Shown: piece after piece, positions 21,101-31,085 of the stretch
How positions within the stretch are numbered: the stretch's first letter is position 1
How the letters are laid out: every line of letters begins with the position of its first letter
NCBI GenBank assembly: GCA_015680685.1
Contig: MNCI01008036.1
Coordinates: 61,687-106,978 of the forward strand
Direction: 5' to 3'
Source of the DNA: Gnetum montanum
Lineage: Eukaryota; Streptophyta; Gnetopsida; Gnetales; Gnetaceae
Length of the DNA stretch: 45,292 nt
Made by a program: the position numbers and the translations under genes
Notes under the pieces: generated by a model
Database searches by the model: none
What the model was told of the DNA's origin: nothing
Seen by the model: only the letters and a program-made list of their open reading frames with translations

Positions 21101-24100
21101 GCTGAAACCCCTTGTACGCATGGATCTGGCATCCAAGACCTAGTATCAACCTTTAAAGCAAGCCTGATGAAGGTATCATTTTCTTTCTTTTTTCATTTGA
21201 CCATGGTGAGAATGGAAAAAAGCAATGGATGTGAGTGCATAGCCAGTTTGTGGCATGTTAATGTACACTAAAATCTGGGAGACAACTAAACTTCCATAAG
21301 TTAAAGCCACAAGAAAGGACTATAGCCATGTCAATTAAGTGCCAGGCCTGCACCCAGAGTCCTGGAATATAGAAATCTTAAAAGGAATTGCATGCCTCTT
21401 TGTAGATATTCATTCTGAGAGCTTTGTACAGTGGCATGCCATTTCTTGAATGTCATCATCTATATGCTAACATTGTTGGACCTGGAAATGCGAAAAAAAA
21501 AGACCTAAGATTTGGAAGGACTTAACAGGGCTTTCATAAAGGACCAGGTTCATGTAGACATGTCCAATATATGCAGATTTTCATAATGATTTCCCAATTA
21601 TTACTGAGATTATGTACACTGACACAGAACTAAAGTTTCTTAATCTTACTTTCATAATATTAAGATCTGCCCGTACTAGGTAGTGCATACATCATGTCAT
21701 TCTAAAGCAAAAGAACTTATTACAAATTTCAGATTGTAACAAACCAGAGCCCAGGAATAGCCATTAGATTCTATTTCAGATTCTAAAGCACAAAAAAGTT
21801 ATTATAAACTTCAGATTCTATTGATGTATAAGGAGTAACCTGCACAACTCGATAGAGCCCAGGAATAGCCATTAGATCACCTCCCAGTAGTTTCAAACCA
21901 AAATCCACATGTGGCTGCACAAAATGCATAAATATGGTATCACTAAAACGATTTGCAGCAAGCATCAAAGATAACATTCACTATTTTATCAAATAAACTA
22001 AAAGTGTTTGTACCTTCTCCATAAGCGAAACCAGTATCTTTGCAAAACATGGGAAAGTTGGAACAAGAGGTTTTAATGTCACACGAGGAATTGCAAAAAC
22101 CTGTAAATCAACTAACTGAACATACAAATATCATTATGACATCAGTAAGCAGGTGCCCTCGTTAATTATATAAACGAATAAATTAGATCCAGATATAAAT
22201 ACATGGTTCAAACAAATACAAAATCTAACCTGAACTGTGGCCCTTAAACCAAGTGCTTTCACAGCAACCATGATATTTGGATTTCCAGCCCATTTAAGAG
22301 CAGGTTCCAGAATAAGCTCGTTTTCTTTGGTCTCAAATACTTTGATGCCTGGATTATAAACAGATAAACATTTCCTATAGTAATGCATGTCATTAACTTC
22401 TAATCCTATACACCGAATAAAAAATAGGGAGAGGACAAAACACAGCCATGCATACAAAGGCACTCTTTTAATTAATTATTTTCTAAAACTTATGGCTGAA
22501 GATCCACAATATAATATTCGATTTTCCATAACCTAATAAAACCCAGTATTTCCCGATGATAAATCCTAGAAAAGAGATAAATGATTTCATGTCACTATTT
22601 AAAAAATTGCATCCAGTACAGTTTGCTATGTTCAGAAAAAGACTAAAAAGAGATACTCTAAATCAATGATCACCATGACTATGCTCTCTGGCATAATTAC
22701 AACTTTCAGTTGTTCATGTATATTGAATATATAAAAATTAAATTAAATTTCTTTGAGCTCAGTTGCATCTCCAAAAATGTATTTTTTTTAGAGAAAATTA
22801 TCCGTCTTAGAAAAAAGAGTCAAACCCCAGTACATAATTAAGTAATACTTCTAATTCTGGCATAGACATTATTTTCCTCTCTGAGTATAACATAACAGAC
22901 AGCAGTATGAAATTCTGTTTTCATTTTCAACATAAGCGTGATCTATCCAGCAGTGGTTTTTCTCTCCTAAGTATAATTACGGAAAAGATTATTAGTTCAA
23001 AGGGTAAAGAGCTCAAAATCTTGTAAATATTTTATCCCTGCTGTGGACAATGATATCAAGTTGTTGCAGCGGAATTAGTACTATATATTTTGCTTATTAA
23101 AAAAACAATTGACATAATTTAATCTAAAACAACTATGGACAAAAACAACGTAGCGAGAGATAAACACACAACGCGGATAACAGCAAAAAGTTTGATTTTT
23201 TTACATGTAAAACTGAAACTCATTAACTAGAGAAAAAATAAAATTTGAAGTATAACCAAAATTGTCTTCAGATCTTAGAGATCAATGAAGACACATAATC
23301 AAACTTCCATTGGAACATGATAACCATGAAAGCACCACCAATTCATACAGAAAGAAGAAGTAAAATAATACATTTTTATCTTTTAAAAGACAAGAAAAAA
23401 TTATGCAACACATCTTATTCAGCTAACTGACCTTGCAAGATTGGTGGAAGTGTTCCCAAAGTAAGGGTTTCAATGTCAATAGATTCAATCTTGAATTTGC
23501 CAACATACTGGGCAATGATAGGCTTCGTTTGCTCCCTTACTATGTTGCATACAGCCTGAAAAAAAAAACAAGAAAGATGTAACCAAACAAAAAGGAAAAC
23601 ACAATCTTCAGATGTAGGCATAAACTATTGAGTTGGTAATTGTAAAGAGAGTTGATCCAAATCTATGTAAAGCTGATCAAAATATAAGAAACAAAAACCA
23701 GAGTAACCTTATCGAGATAGGGCCACAACTCTCGAAGAAAACTGTTGAACCAGTCCACCTGCAAATATTATGCAACATATTGTATAAATTCTTGTCAATT
23801 GAAGGTGAGCCATCCTCTTCTGATAAAAGCACACAGGTGTAGAAGCAATTAAAATACATGAGAATAAAATAATCTACATACTCTGTCATAATCAGGATTT
23901 TTCACCCATAATGGTATCTCAGGCAAAAGGCCTTCCAAAGTCTTTGAATCTAGCTCTCCAATAGGTCTAATAATTGGGTCCTGTAAAAGGTAGAAAGCAT
24001 ATCATCAGTATGCCACTAACAGCTAAGCGAAAAAGAGTCTGCAACGATGATTTCATAACAGCAACGTGTATCCGTTGAGACACTATAATATCAAAGGTTC

Positions 24101-25709
24101 CACTGACTAGGCGGTGCAAAACCTTGCAATCCACTAAATTTCATAATCCTAACCACATAAAAAAAAACACATATTTCCTTTTGTAGAACTATCAGAAATG
24201 CATCCCTGATCGACTGACACAGAGACTTTTGTAGAAAAGTAAAATAAAAGGCAATTTTTGAAATTGTACAAACAGCAGAATACATATGACGCTGCCTTAT
24301 TGAAAAATAAAAACTCTATCTTTATATAACTCGTGGAAAACGCTCACAAAAATCAACTAGATTAAATCTATGCCCTCAAGTGGAGGTTTAAGTTCTTAGC
24401 TGCCTTGTGTTGAAATGAAAACAAATACTAAAATAACAAGTTATGAAAAACACTAGCTTGCCCAGTCAGTCACAATAAGGATTGTTAATAACATTAAATG
24501 CATCAAAAAAGTGATATTTCTGGCTTGCATTAATAACATTAATAACATGACTACATAATCAATCCTAACTAGTTATATTGAGATATAATGAAACTCTACA
24601 ATATATCCAACAGATACAAAGGAAACTACACACTCTGAAGAATGTCCTAATGGATGTAAAAATACTATTGATATTAGAAAAATGTGGGTTTGAGCCTAGC
24701 CAAAGCCACTCGAGAAGAGATTAGGCTTTCATTCATCTATCGACCCTGTTGGGACCCACTTAGCATGATTAGCATTGAGCCTCCTGGTGATTACCCTTCT
24801 TTTTGGTATGTAAATCCGGTGTGGCCATGAAGGTCATCTCATGCCCAAGTTAATGGAGCCACCAAAGCATAAGCTTGAAGAAAATAGAAAGGGCATGCCA
24901 TAGTTTGAATTAGACGACACCCACAACTATTACATGTCTCTGCACTCAATCGTTATGTAGCTGAAAAGCTCCAATCTGTGTAGAATTTTCCAAATTTTGG
25001 CTTGCATCGCTCAGCTGTTTTGCCTAATTTTCTAACTTTGCAGTAGTTCAAAAGCTGCGGGATTTGCAGACAAAACGCTACTTAAACCTCTCGGTATAAA
25101 GTTCTCATTCAAGGTCACCATATTGCCAAAAAAAATAAACAATTCCGTTTCAAATCTGGGCTGAGCAGCAGAACAGTGCAAAATTTATGCCACAACTGTT
25201 ACTACTAAAAACAAATTGGCTTCAACTAACCTCTATGTTATGGATAGGTCTTCATAGGGCAATATATTAATAATAGTCCCTACTCATAAATTACGAAAAA
25301 CTCAAAAACGTCAACAGAAATTCAACAAGCAGACCTGAAATCTTTAAAGTGAAAAATTACCGAACTGAAACTGAGCTTGACTGGGATCCGTCACCAATCA
25401 AATACTCATATGGTGACAATAAAAATAATAGCGGAAGAGTTCAGAATTCTACATTCGGTAACTAAGAAGAGCCAGAAAACAAAAGTTAAACGCTTCCAAT
25501 TTACTGAGATTTGGATCGTAAACTATTCTGCAGTAAAGAAACGCTGCCTTTTTTAGATTCAATTCAAAACCCCACAAAAATTATCAATGAAATCTAACCT
25601 TTACATCAGTGGGCTGAAAGTATATGAACAAAAAGTAGCCAATAACAACGCCAACCGTGAGTCCCACTCCAAAGCCGAAGAACCCTAAAACCATACTCAC
25701 AAAACCCAT
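18162..25709 (-). CDS. SYT1: Plant synaptotagmin (E-Syt-like), SMP plus two C2 domains
   Basis: Plant synaptotagmins tether ER to plasma membrane and act in membrane repair and lipid exchange at contact sites. Twelve exons join in frame: 25709-25599, 23980-23882, 23758-23708, 23555-23432, 22348-22230, 22115-22014, 21914-21840, 19888-19812, 19715-19469, 19373-19023, 18926-18798, 18293-18162. They give 538 aa, close to Arabidopsis SYT1, with GT-AG introns throughout. Order: N-terminal membrane hairpin (residues about 1-33, Gly/Val/Phe-rich); SMP lipid-transfer domain (about 68-250, with LPEIPLWVKNPDYDRVDW, TLTLGTLPP, KPHVDFGLK); C2A (about 258-380) with Ca-binding acids D276, D282, D332, E334 and D339/D340; C2B (about 415-525) with NPY instead of DPY at N437 and no acidic loop 3, so canonical Ca binding is unlikely there, as in known plant SYTs. 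The protein mixes SYT1-like and SYT3-like residues, so the paralogue call is tentative; the family is certain. Confidence 0.95.
20267..20420 (-). mobile_element. Possible RTE/SINE-type tail in SYT intron 7
   Basis: Reverse complement reads '...tcctatcatagataggataaaggtatgagatgatgatgat', similar in layout to the tails at 8763 and 10076 (a 'aggataag.tta' block plus GAT repeats). Short and weak, inside a 1.95-kb intron. Confidence 0.3.
20795..21190 (-). pseudogene. Unrecognised gene-like fragment inside SYT intron 7
   Basis: Same strand as the host gene but not part of its protein. Two stretches look like real protein in different frames. The first (about 21190-21070) includes KVDTRSWMPDPCVQ and APEDSDKDTRKLLLNC. 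The second (about 20972-20805) includes FDELPAEPNFLRHKGSW and REVAEGSVLFLDGCIG. Codon structure and composition differ from the surrounding intron. After GGCTGTATAG comes GTATGG, a plausible old splice donor, so it may be a copied exon, not a processed transcript. I do not recognise the parent protein. It is broken by a frame change and a stop, so it is probably a captured or duplicated gene fragment. Confidence 0.45.
21699..21877. repeat. Tandem duplication covering part of SYT exon 7
   Basis: A 24-base block (AGAGCCCAGGAATAGCCATT + AGAT) at 21854-21877 lies within exon 7 and is repeated exactly at 21746-21769 in the intron. Flanking sequence is also duplicated: 'ttctaaagca...tta(c/t).aa..ttcagatt.t' occurs before each block. 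The intronic copy lacks about 30 bases, including the splice donor, so it is an unspliced relic. Confidence 0.75.
24684..24800 (-). repeat. Dispersed short repeat, family 'B' (copy 3) in SYT intron 1
   Basis: The reverse complement aligns with 9127-9245 over about 100 bases: 'aatgctaatcatgctaagtgggtccc...agggt.gatagatgaatgaaagcctaatctctt'. On the plus strand it starts with GGGTTTGAGCCTAGCC, which resembles a pol III B box. Confidence 0.55.
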
Positions 25710-27220
25710 TTTCAGGGGCGTATTGGGTTAGCCAGGGCACATGAAATTTCTGTCTTTCTGGAAGTGGGACAACTTTTGTAGGAGAAATCAAGAGAAAATC
25801 AGAAGCAGTGGTCGCCGTGTCACATTAATGGCCGAGATTGAATAATAGTGGGCTCCATGAAGATGCTATCATTAAATGCTGAAATCAGAGTTAAAGAATA
25901 AGAGATCTACTTGTGGGTTCAGATCGCTGAACCTAATTCAACAAAGTTTGGCTTCATGCGGAGGCAATTCTTCCTGCAAAGAAAAGCAAAAACGGATGAA
26001 TCATTGCTATAATTATTCGTTTTAAAACGTCGGCTGCAGTTGAATTGAAGGCTCGGACATCACAAAATTGTGGATTGTTGAAGATTTTGAACGTGCATGG
26101 ATCGGTTTTTTCGGTGTCTTTTTTTTAGAAAAAAAAACATAATCGGACGCCCAGCGGGTTTGCCGACACTGCTGTCCTGACCACATTTTTATGATTAATG
26201 TCCACCAAATCATTGATTTGGTTTTTTCTGATAATTGGCATGGCAGTTTGGATTTTAACGAATAGAGTTTGGACATATAGGGTTTTGGAGTTTCTAATAA
26301 CTTTTGATGAAGAAGTCTCACGCAAAAATTAATTGTTTCGTTTTCTCAACTGTTCCAGTACGGCTTCAAGGTACCATACAATTCAGCGGTTCTTTAATTG
26401 GTGGTTCTGTGTCCATTCCTCGCATGCCCTGCGTGCTCAGTACTCACGTTTCAAAATGAAGGTCAAAAAGTGCTCCAAGGCCAATGACTGAATTACTCTA
26501 TTAGAAAAACTTGGGCTTTTATCTTTCTGTTTTTTCATAAATTTTTCTCCTTTTTCGTTGTGGATTGTTTTTCCCTTTTTGTTTTTTCTACAATTACCAA
26601 TTCTAACATAAAGAGTATGCCTTGTTGATAGTACAAAGAAAGTGTCTCTTTTAGAATAGGGGGTGGAAGTAGTGTGGAAATCCTTACAAGTTCTATGCTA
26701 TCTTAACCATTACACTAAAGAACTACATGGCTCTGGTTCCTTGTGTGCTACATCACAAGGATGCATGGGCTTGCAAATGAGTTTTGTCTATGATGCTTCA
26801 ACCACCACCTTTCTCTACAACAGGGCTTAGAGCTAGATATGTTAGAGTAGCAACACATCTTAGCTCTTTTAGGGAACAATGTCCCTTCTATGATTACTTG
26901 TACGAACTATGATCGTATATGTATATGCATCTCGTTTTTTTGGAGCCTGACACCCACACCCCACCCATGTATGTGCATCTCATTGGTCCCATCACTTATA
27001 TGATTACTTAAAGCATAATTGTTATGGTCCTAACCTTTGGACTAACATGTGTTGTTCACTTCTATGTGCTCATAAGTGCTATGATTGTTGAGGTGTAGTC
27101 CATCTTGAGTTCACTCTAAAACATATAGCTACTTTTGGACACAAAGGTGATGTCTAGCAACACTTCTCCATAGTAGTGTCATTATAATTAAAACCCAAAA
27201 TATTATTAATTTTATTTTTT
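25710..27220. other. Upstream region of the SYT gene and intergenic DNA
   Basis: The first 100-200 bases upstream of the SYT start (toward 25900, minus-strand sense) must contain its 5' UTR and promoter. I see no convincing TATA box, and no upstream ATG that would extend the frame. From about 26640 to 27180 the DNA is less AT-rich and contains phrases resembling LTR or MITE debris, but no motif I can name. Confidence 0.35.
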
Positions 27221-27452
27221 AAAATTTCAAAAAAAAGCTATGATATTAAATAAGATATGAGTTGTAAAAAGACTTTTATTGCAATATGACATAAAATGAT
27301 AAGAAGAATATAAACATTACCTCAAGTATACTTAAAAATTTCAAAAAAAGCTATGATATTAAATAAGATATGAGTTGTAAAAAGAATTTTATTGTGATAT
27401 GACATAAAATGATAAGAAGAATATAAATATTATCTCAAGTATACTTAAAAAT
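27221..27452. repeat. Two-copy tandem repeat, about 114-bp period
   Basis: AAAATTTCAAAAAA starts at 27221 and 27335. Both copies continue through 'gctatgatattaaataag', 'gttgtaaaaaga', 'atgacataaaatgataag' and 'ctcaagtatacttaaaaat' with only a few differences. A recent AT-rich duplication next to the retroelement. Confidence 0.85.
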
Positions 27453-27529
27453 GAGGTGTTAGCATAGTGGTGAGACTCTTAATTTAGAAATTCCAAGTAA
27501 TGGGTTTGATTCTGGTGGGTAATGATGAG
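27447..27529 (+). mobile_element. tRNA-derived SINE-like repeat (copy 2)
   Basis: Contains TAGCATAGTGG at about 27462, a perfect match to the pol III A-box consensus TRGCNNAGYGG. About 45 bases later comes GGGTTTGATTCT, a near match to the B box. It is homologous to 9317-9430. The 5' LTR of the retroelement begins directly after, so the SINE was probably the target or lost its tail to the insertion. Confidence 0.6.
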
Positions 27530-27535
27530 TGATGA

Positions 27536-27695
27536 GAGCGGTTACTCTAATAATTAGAGTGGTTATTATTAGAGCGGTTACTCTAATAATTACAGTGGTT
27601 ATTATTAGAGCAGTTACTCTAATTATTAGAGTGGTTATTATTAGAGAAATTACTTTAATTATTAGAGTGGTTATTATTAGAGCAGTTATTCTCGG
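27536..27695 (+). repeat. 36-bp tandem repeat in LTR U3, four copies plus partial
   Basis: Units start at 27536, 27572, 27608, 27644 and (partial) 27680. Each reads GAG(C/A)(G/A)(G/A)TTACT(C/T)TAAT.ATTA(G/C)AGTGGTTATTATTA. Each carries the imperfect palindrome ACTCTAATAATTAGAGT. Lying 15-170 bases upstream of the TATA box, the array is positioned like an LTR enhancer. Confidence 0.9.
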
Positions 27696-27708
27696 GTTAC
27701 TCCTCGAC

Positions 27709-27718
27709 CTATAAATAC
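27709..27718 (+). promoter_or_regulatory. LTR TATA box
   Basis: CTATAAATAC, a good plant TATA box, sits just downstream of the 36-bp repeat array in the U3. Transcription of the outer element would start about 30 bases further on. Confidence 0.65.
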
Positions 27719-28503
27719 AGTGCCAAGGTGCACAATAGGGAGAAATTCAGAAGGAGTCAAGAGGAAGTCTGGTGGCAGTCAAGTAGCGAAACTCTTGTAG
27801 TCTATTTGGAAGTTAGAGTAGTTTCCAAGTGCCCGCAATAGGAGGTCGAAGTATGGATGGATCTTTATTCGAGCATTATGAACCTGAGCACACCTTGTGT
27901 ACGGCAATAAAGACAAGCTCTTTGATTCATCCTTGCAGCACTTGAGATTTGTTTTCTTACACATTTCTTTTATTTTAATTTCTTATGCATTTATTTTATT
28001 TTATTTTATTTTATGTACTTTACATTTCTATTATTAGCACAACAATTCATTTTGATCAATTAAGCAAATCGTTAAATTACACTCAGTACGATCACTTTGA
28101 GCATGTGTGTAACACTTGGTAACCTAGTAACGATTAGCATTTGGTAATCCTAGTAGTGTTGCATTGGTTTAGAATGTGTATGGCAAGTGAGAACAGATAT
28201 TAGTGTTAGGATTAGTTAAAGCCTAGTTAATCAGTAGTTAAGTTAAATTAGTCACTTAGTTACCTCTCTCTTTCCTTATTAGCAGTAGGACATAAAAACA
28301 TAAAAACTATAAAAATCATATGCCTCAAGCTTACTTAACCATACAATTGTGACATACGGGTAAGCTTGGGAAGACAACGATCAACCAACCTACCCTTGTT
28401 CCACAAAGGCGCATAAGCACTTAGTCCTTGGAATTCGACTGGATCGTGCATGAAACGCTTGTATTCATATGGTTGAGTGTAGGGGTACCTCATCGCTCAT
28501 CAT

Positions 28504-28521
28504 TGGCGCCGTTGCCAGGGA
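28504..28521 (+). other. Primer-binding site (tRNA-Asp type)
   Basis: TGGCGCCGTTGCCAGGGA lies one base after the LTR's terminal CA. It is complementary to the 3' end of plant tRNA-Asp apart from one position (A where the usual site has G). Athila-like gypsy elements use this type of site. Confidence 0.85.
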
Positions 28522-28638
28522 CTTAGTTGTTTATGCACTAATTAGAACTTAGGAAATCATTCACATCATTGAAACAAACCCTTAGGGTTGATTGAGAAAA
28601 TAATAAACAAGAATACATTGCATACTAAACAAACAAGT

Positions 28639-29971
28639 ATGTCTCCTTCTTCATATGAAAGCGCCTCACCGCCTAGGTCTGAAACAGGAAATAATCGGTG
28701 GTGTAATACACATGACGTTGATCTGGCAGTCCCTCAACAAGTTCGAGTGGAATATATTCATCCCAATGAGTATATACCAGACTTCACCTTTATCCTCCAT
28801 CAAGACAAACAACTACATTGGTGAGACTTAGAAGGTAACATAGTGTTACCTTTCGATTATTCAATCCCAAGCATGCTTCTTCGTGCTCTCATAAAAATTG
28901 GCATGCCGCACTTACATGTAGAATACATTGTGCAAGACCATGACTCGAGAGAATACCATCCCACGGAGGCACAACGTCAAAAGGACTTGCAACAGGAGAG
29001 ACATCATAAGTCTTTGAAGGGTAAGTGGTCCCAAGATGTCCCACATGTCTTAAGCAAAAATGAGGGTGGTGAACCTACCTCAGGCAGTCACCCACACAAT
29101 CATGTTCCTCCCCTTGATTTTGGCCAAGGGGTTGTGTATCAAAACCTTCATTCCACCATTCATAACCCAGGTTCTGATACCCACGGGCACAAAGGATCCG
29201 AAAAAGGAACATAAACTCATGATAAAGGTGGACATTTTGATTGCAATCGCTATCGGGGCCGAGACTATAGAAGAGAAGGTAGCAAACACCATCATGGTGA
29301 TGGTTCTCCTTCTTCTTCACCTTTATCATCTCCTTCACCCTCTCCTTCAATATTCGAACATGGTCATAAAGAAAAAGACCATGGGGATAAAGGTAGGCAA
29401 AGTGGAAGTCATAGACAAAACAACCAGGAAAGGGGATGAGGGCACTCTAGAGAGTCACGACATAGAAGAAGGGAGAGTAGGGAACAACGTAGGCATCATA
29501 GACGCCATGGAAAAGACAATCACGATGAACCCATCATCGGTACTCGAAGTGTGTTAAACATAATTGAGGTTGTTAGAATTCCAACAAGGCACCAGAAAGA
29601 TAGTAGGATCAAGAGATTAGATATGAACAACATCCCACGATTTGAAGGGGGATACAACGCTGATCCTCAGAATCATTTACAAGCATTCCATGATGCGTGT
29701 GACTTACAGAACATAGAGAACGAATGGAAAAAACTTAAGTTGTTCCCGCGGACACTAGTTAAAGAAGCAGAAAGCTAGTACCGGTCCTTAGAACCGGAAT
29801 CTATTCATAGATGGAGTACTATGTTAGAATTATTCAATGATAAGTACCAAATGTACTCCCAAGTGTCCAACTTGCGAAAGCAAATCCAAGGCTGGAAATA
29901 AGGAGGATATGAACCTTTGGATGTTGCCATGGGCTAATACTATGCACTGTTACATCATTGTCCTAGCCATG
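28639..29971 (+). pseudogene. gag: Outer element gag, 5' part
   Basis: Starts MSPSSYESAS. One reading frame runs to 29971 with at least six in-frame stops (for example 28822 and 29776, where Trp codons became stops). Features: an N-terminal PNEYIPDFTFILHQD segment shared with the inner gag; a His/Ser/Arg-rich basic region (about 29200-29540); then the retrotransposon gag core, with NIPRFEGGYNADPQNHLQAF, WKKLKLFPRTLVKEAES and ESIHRWSTMLELFNDKY. It stops in mid-domain at the insertion point, and the frame resumes at 43197. Packages the element RNA in the family; inactive here. Confidence 0.85.
29967..29971. other. Target-site duplication, left copy (CCATG)
   Basis: CCATG immediately before the TGATGAGCAG end of the inner element; the identical 5 bases follow its other end at 43192-43196. 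Five bases is the usual length for gypsy integrases. Confidence 0.9.
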
Positions 29972-30834
29972 TGATGAGCAGTTAGGTACCCCTACGCCCA
30001 ACCATATGAATCACGGGCATTTACACATGACCTGGTCAAATTCCGTAGACTGTAAGCACTTAACATACACCAGACTCTAACCAGTGAAACCTTTGGGTTA
30101 GAACGGTCGCTATCTTCCTAATCTCACTTATGATGTTCTAATTCCAATGGTTAAGTGAGATTAAGGCTAATGATTTTTATATCTTTTTAATTATCTTTTC
30201 GGCAGCTAATTGAGGTATGGAAAGTAAGGAATAAACTATTATCTAATCTATAAGTATCCTAGCTTATACTCTAACTATTCCTAGCATAAGTATCTGATCC
30301 CATCTTCCAAGCACGTTCTGAGCATCTCTTAACACTTCTGGGTTACCAGACGTTAAGCGTCACTGAGCTTACCAAGTGTTTAATTTACGTTCAAGATGGT
30401 CGTACTTATGGCCTTTACGAACTATGAATAAGTGATAGTGACCAAGATAACAATAATAGAAACTTAAGTAATCAACAAGTAATTAACAAAGCATAAACAT
30501 CTTAAACTATGGAATGCATAAAATAGCTAAGTCCAAATGCTGCAAGGAATGCTTGAATAGTTCATCCTTATTGCCATCACGCTAATGGGCTCAGATACAT
30601 CAACGCTCAAATAAAGAGCCGATCACTTTTCTTACACCTGTTGCAGGCACTTGGAAAATATTGTATTTCCTACGGGAACAAACTACAAGAGCTTCGCTAT
30701 AACTAAATGAAAGATGCCTAAATGAGGTGAAAGGCCCTCTTATTTATAGGCTGAGATAGGTGGCTGCGTAAACGCGTCGACGCGGTCACGTATACGCAGC
30801 CCAGTCGATGCAGTGACTTAATGACACTTCATCA
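29972..30834 (-). repeat. 3' LTR of inner element (863 bp)
   Basis: Plus-strand ends are TGATGAGCAG and CACTTCATCA. Collinear with 42276-43191 throughout, with scattered differences that are mostly transitions and one gap of about 50 bases in the CpG-word region near 30770-30790. Minus-strand TATA box CCTATAAATAAGAG at 30750-30737. Confidence 0.95.
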
Positions 30835-30850
30835 TACCTCCACAACTGAG
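30835..30850 (-). other. Polypurine tract of inner element
   Basis: Minus-strand sequence just upstream of the 3' LTR reads GTTGTGGAGGTA, purine-rich and directly abutting TGATGAAGTG. It is a plausible plus-strand primer site but shorter than ideal. Confidence 0.5.
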
Positions 30851-31085
30851 CAAAAACTCATCCTTGAGTTACTTTACAATTTGGAAGGTATGGATTCTTA
30901 TTTACAACACACATAATTTAAACACATACATGACACACACATGACATAACATGAACTTGACCAAGTGCCTGAGTTACAAAGAAGGACAAATTACAAAAAT
31001 GGCAGTGTTCAGAGACAACATTGAACACCTCGCTGGTCTTGGAGCCTCTCCTGTGTAGAATGATGCATAAAATTGCTGGAGAAGA

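Larger units (their letters stand above)
27530..28502 (+). repeat. 5' LTR of outer element
   Basis: Begins TGATGAGAGCGG and ends GCTCATCA, giving TGATGA...TCATCA inverted termini. It is followed after one base by the primer-binding site. U3 holds a 36-bp tandem repeat and a TATA box (27709). The 3' 420 bases match the truncated LTR at 1925-2335. The left boundary is uncertain because TGATGAG also occurs at 27523. Confidence 0.8.

Noticed and set aside
27529-27714. Open frame spelling a regular MMRAVTLIIRVV-type repeat protein
   Set aside because: It is the translation of the 36-bp U3 tandem repeat; period 36 is a multiple of three, so the frame stays open without coding.
27530-27720. CRISPR-like regular array
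   Set aside because: The units are directly adjacent with no unique spacers, lie in a plant LTR U3, and there are no cas genes.
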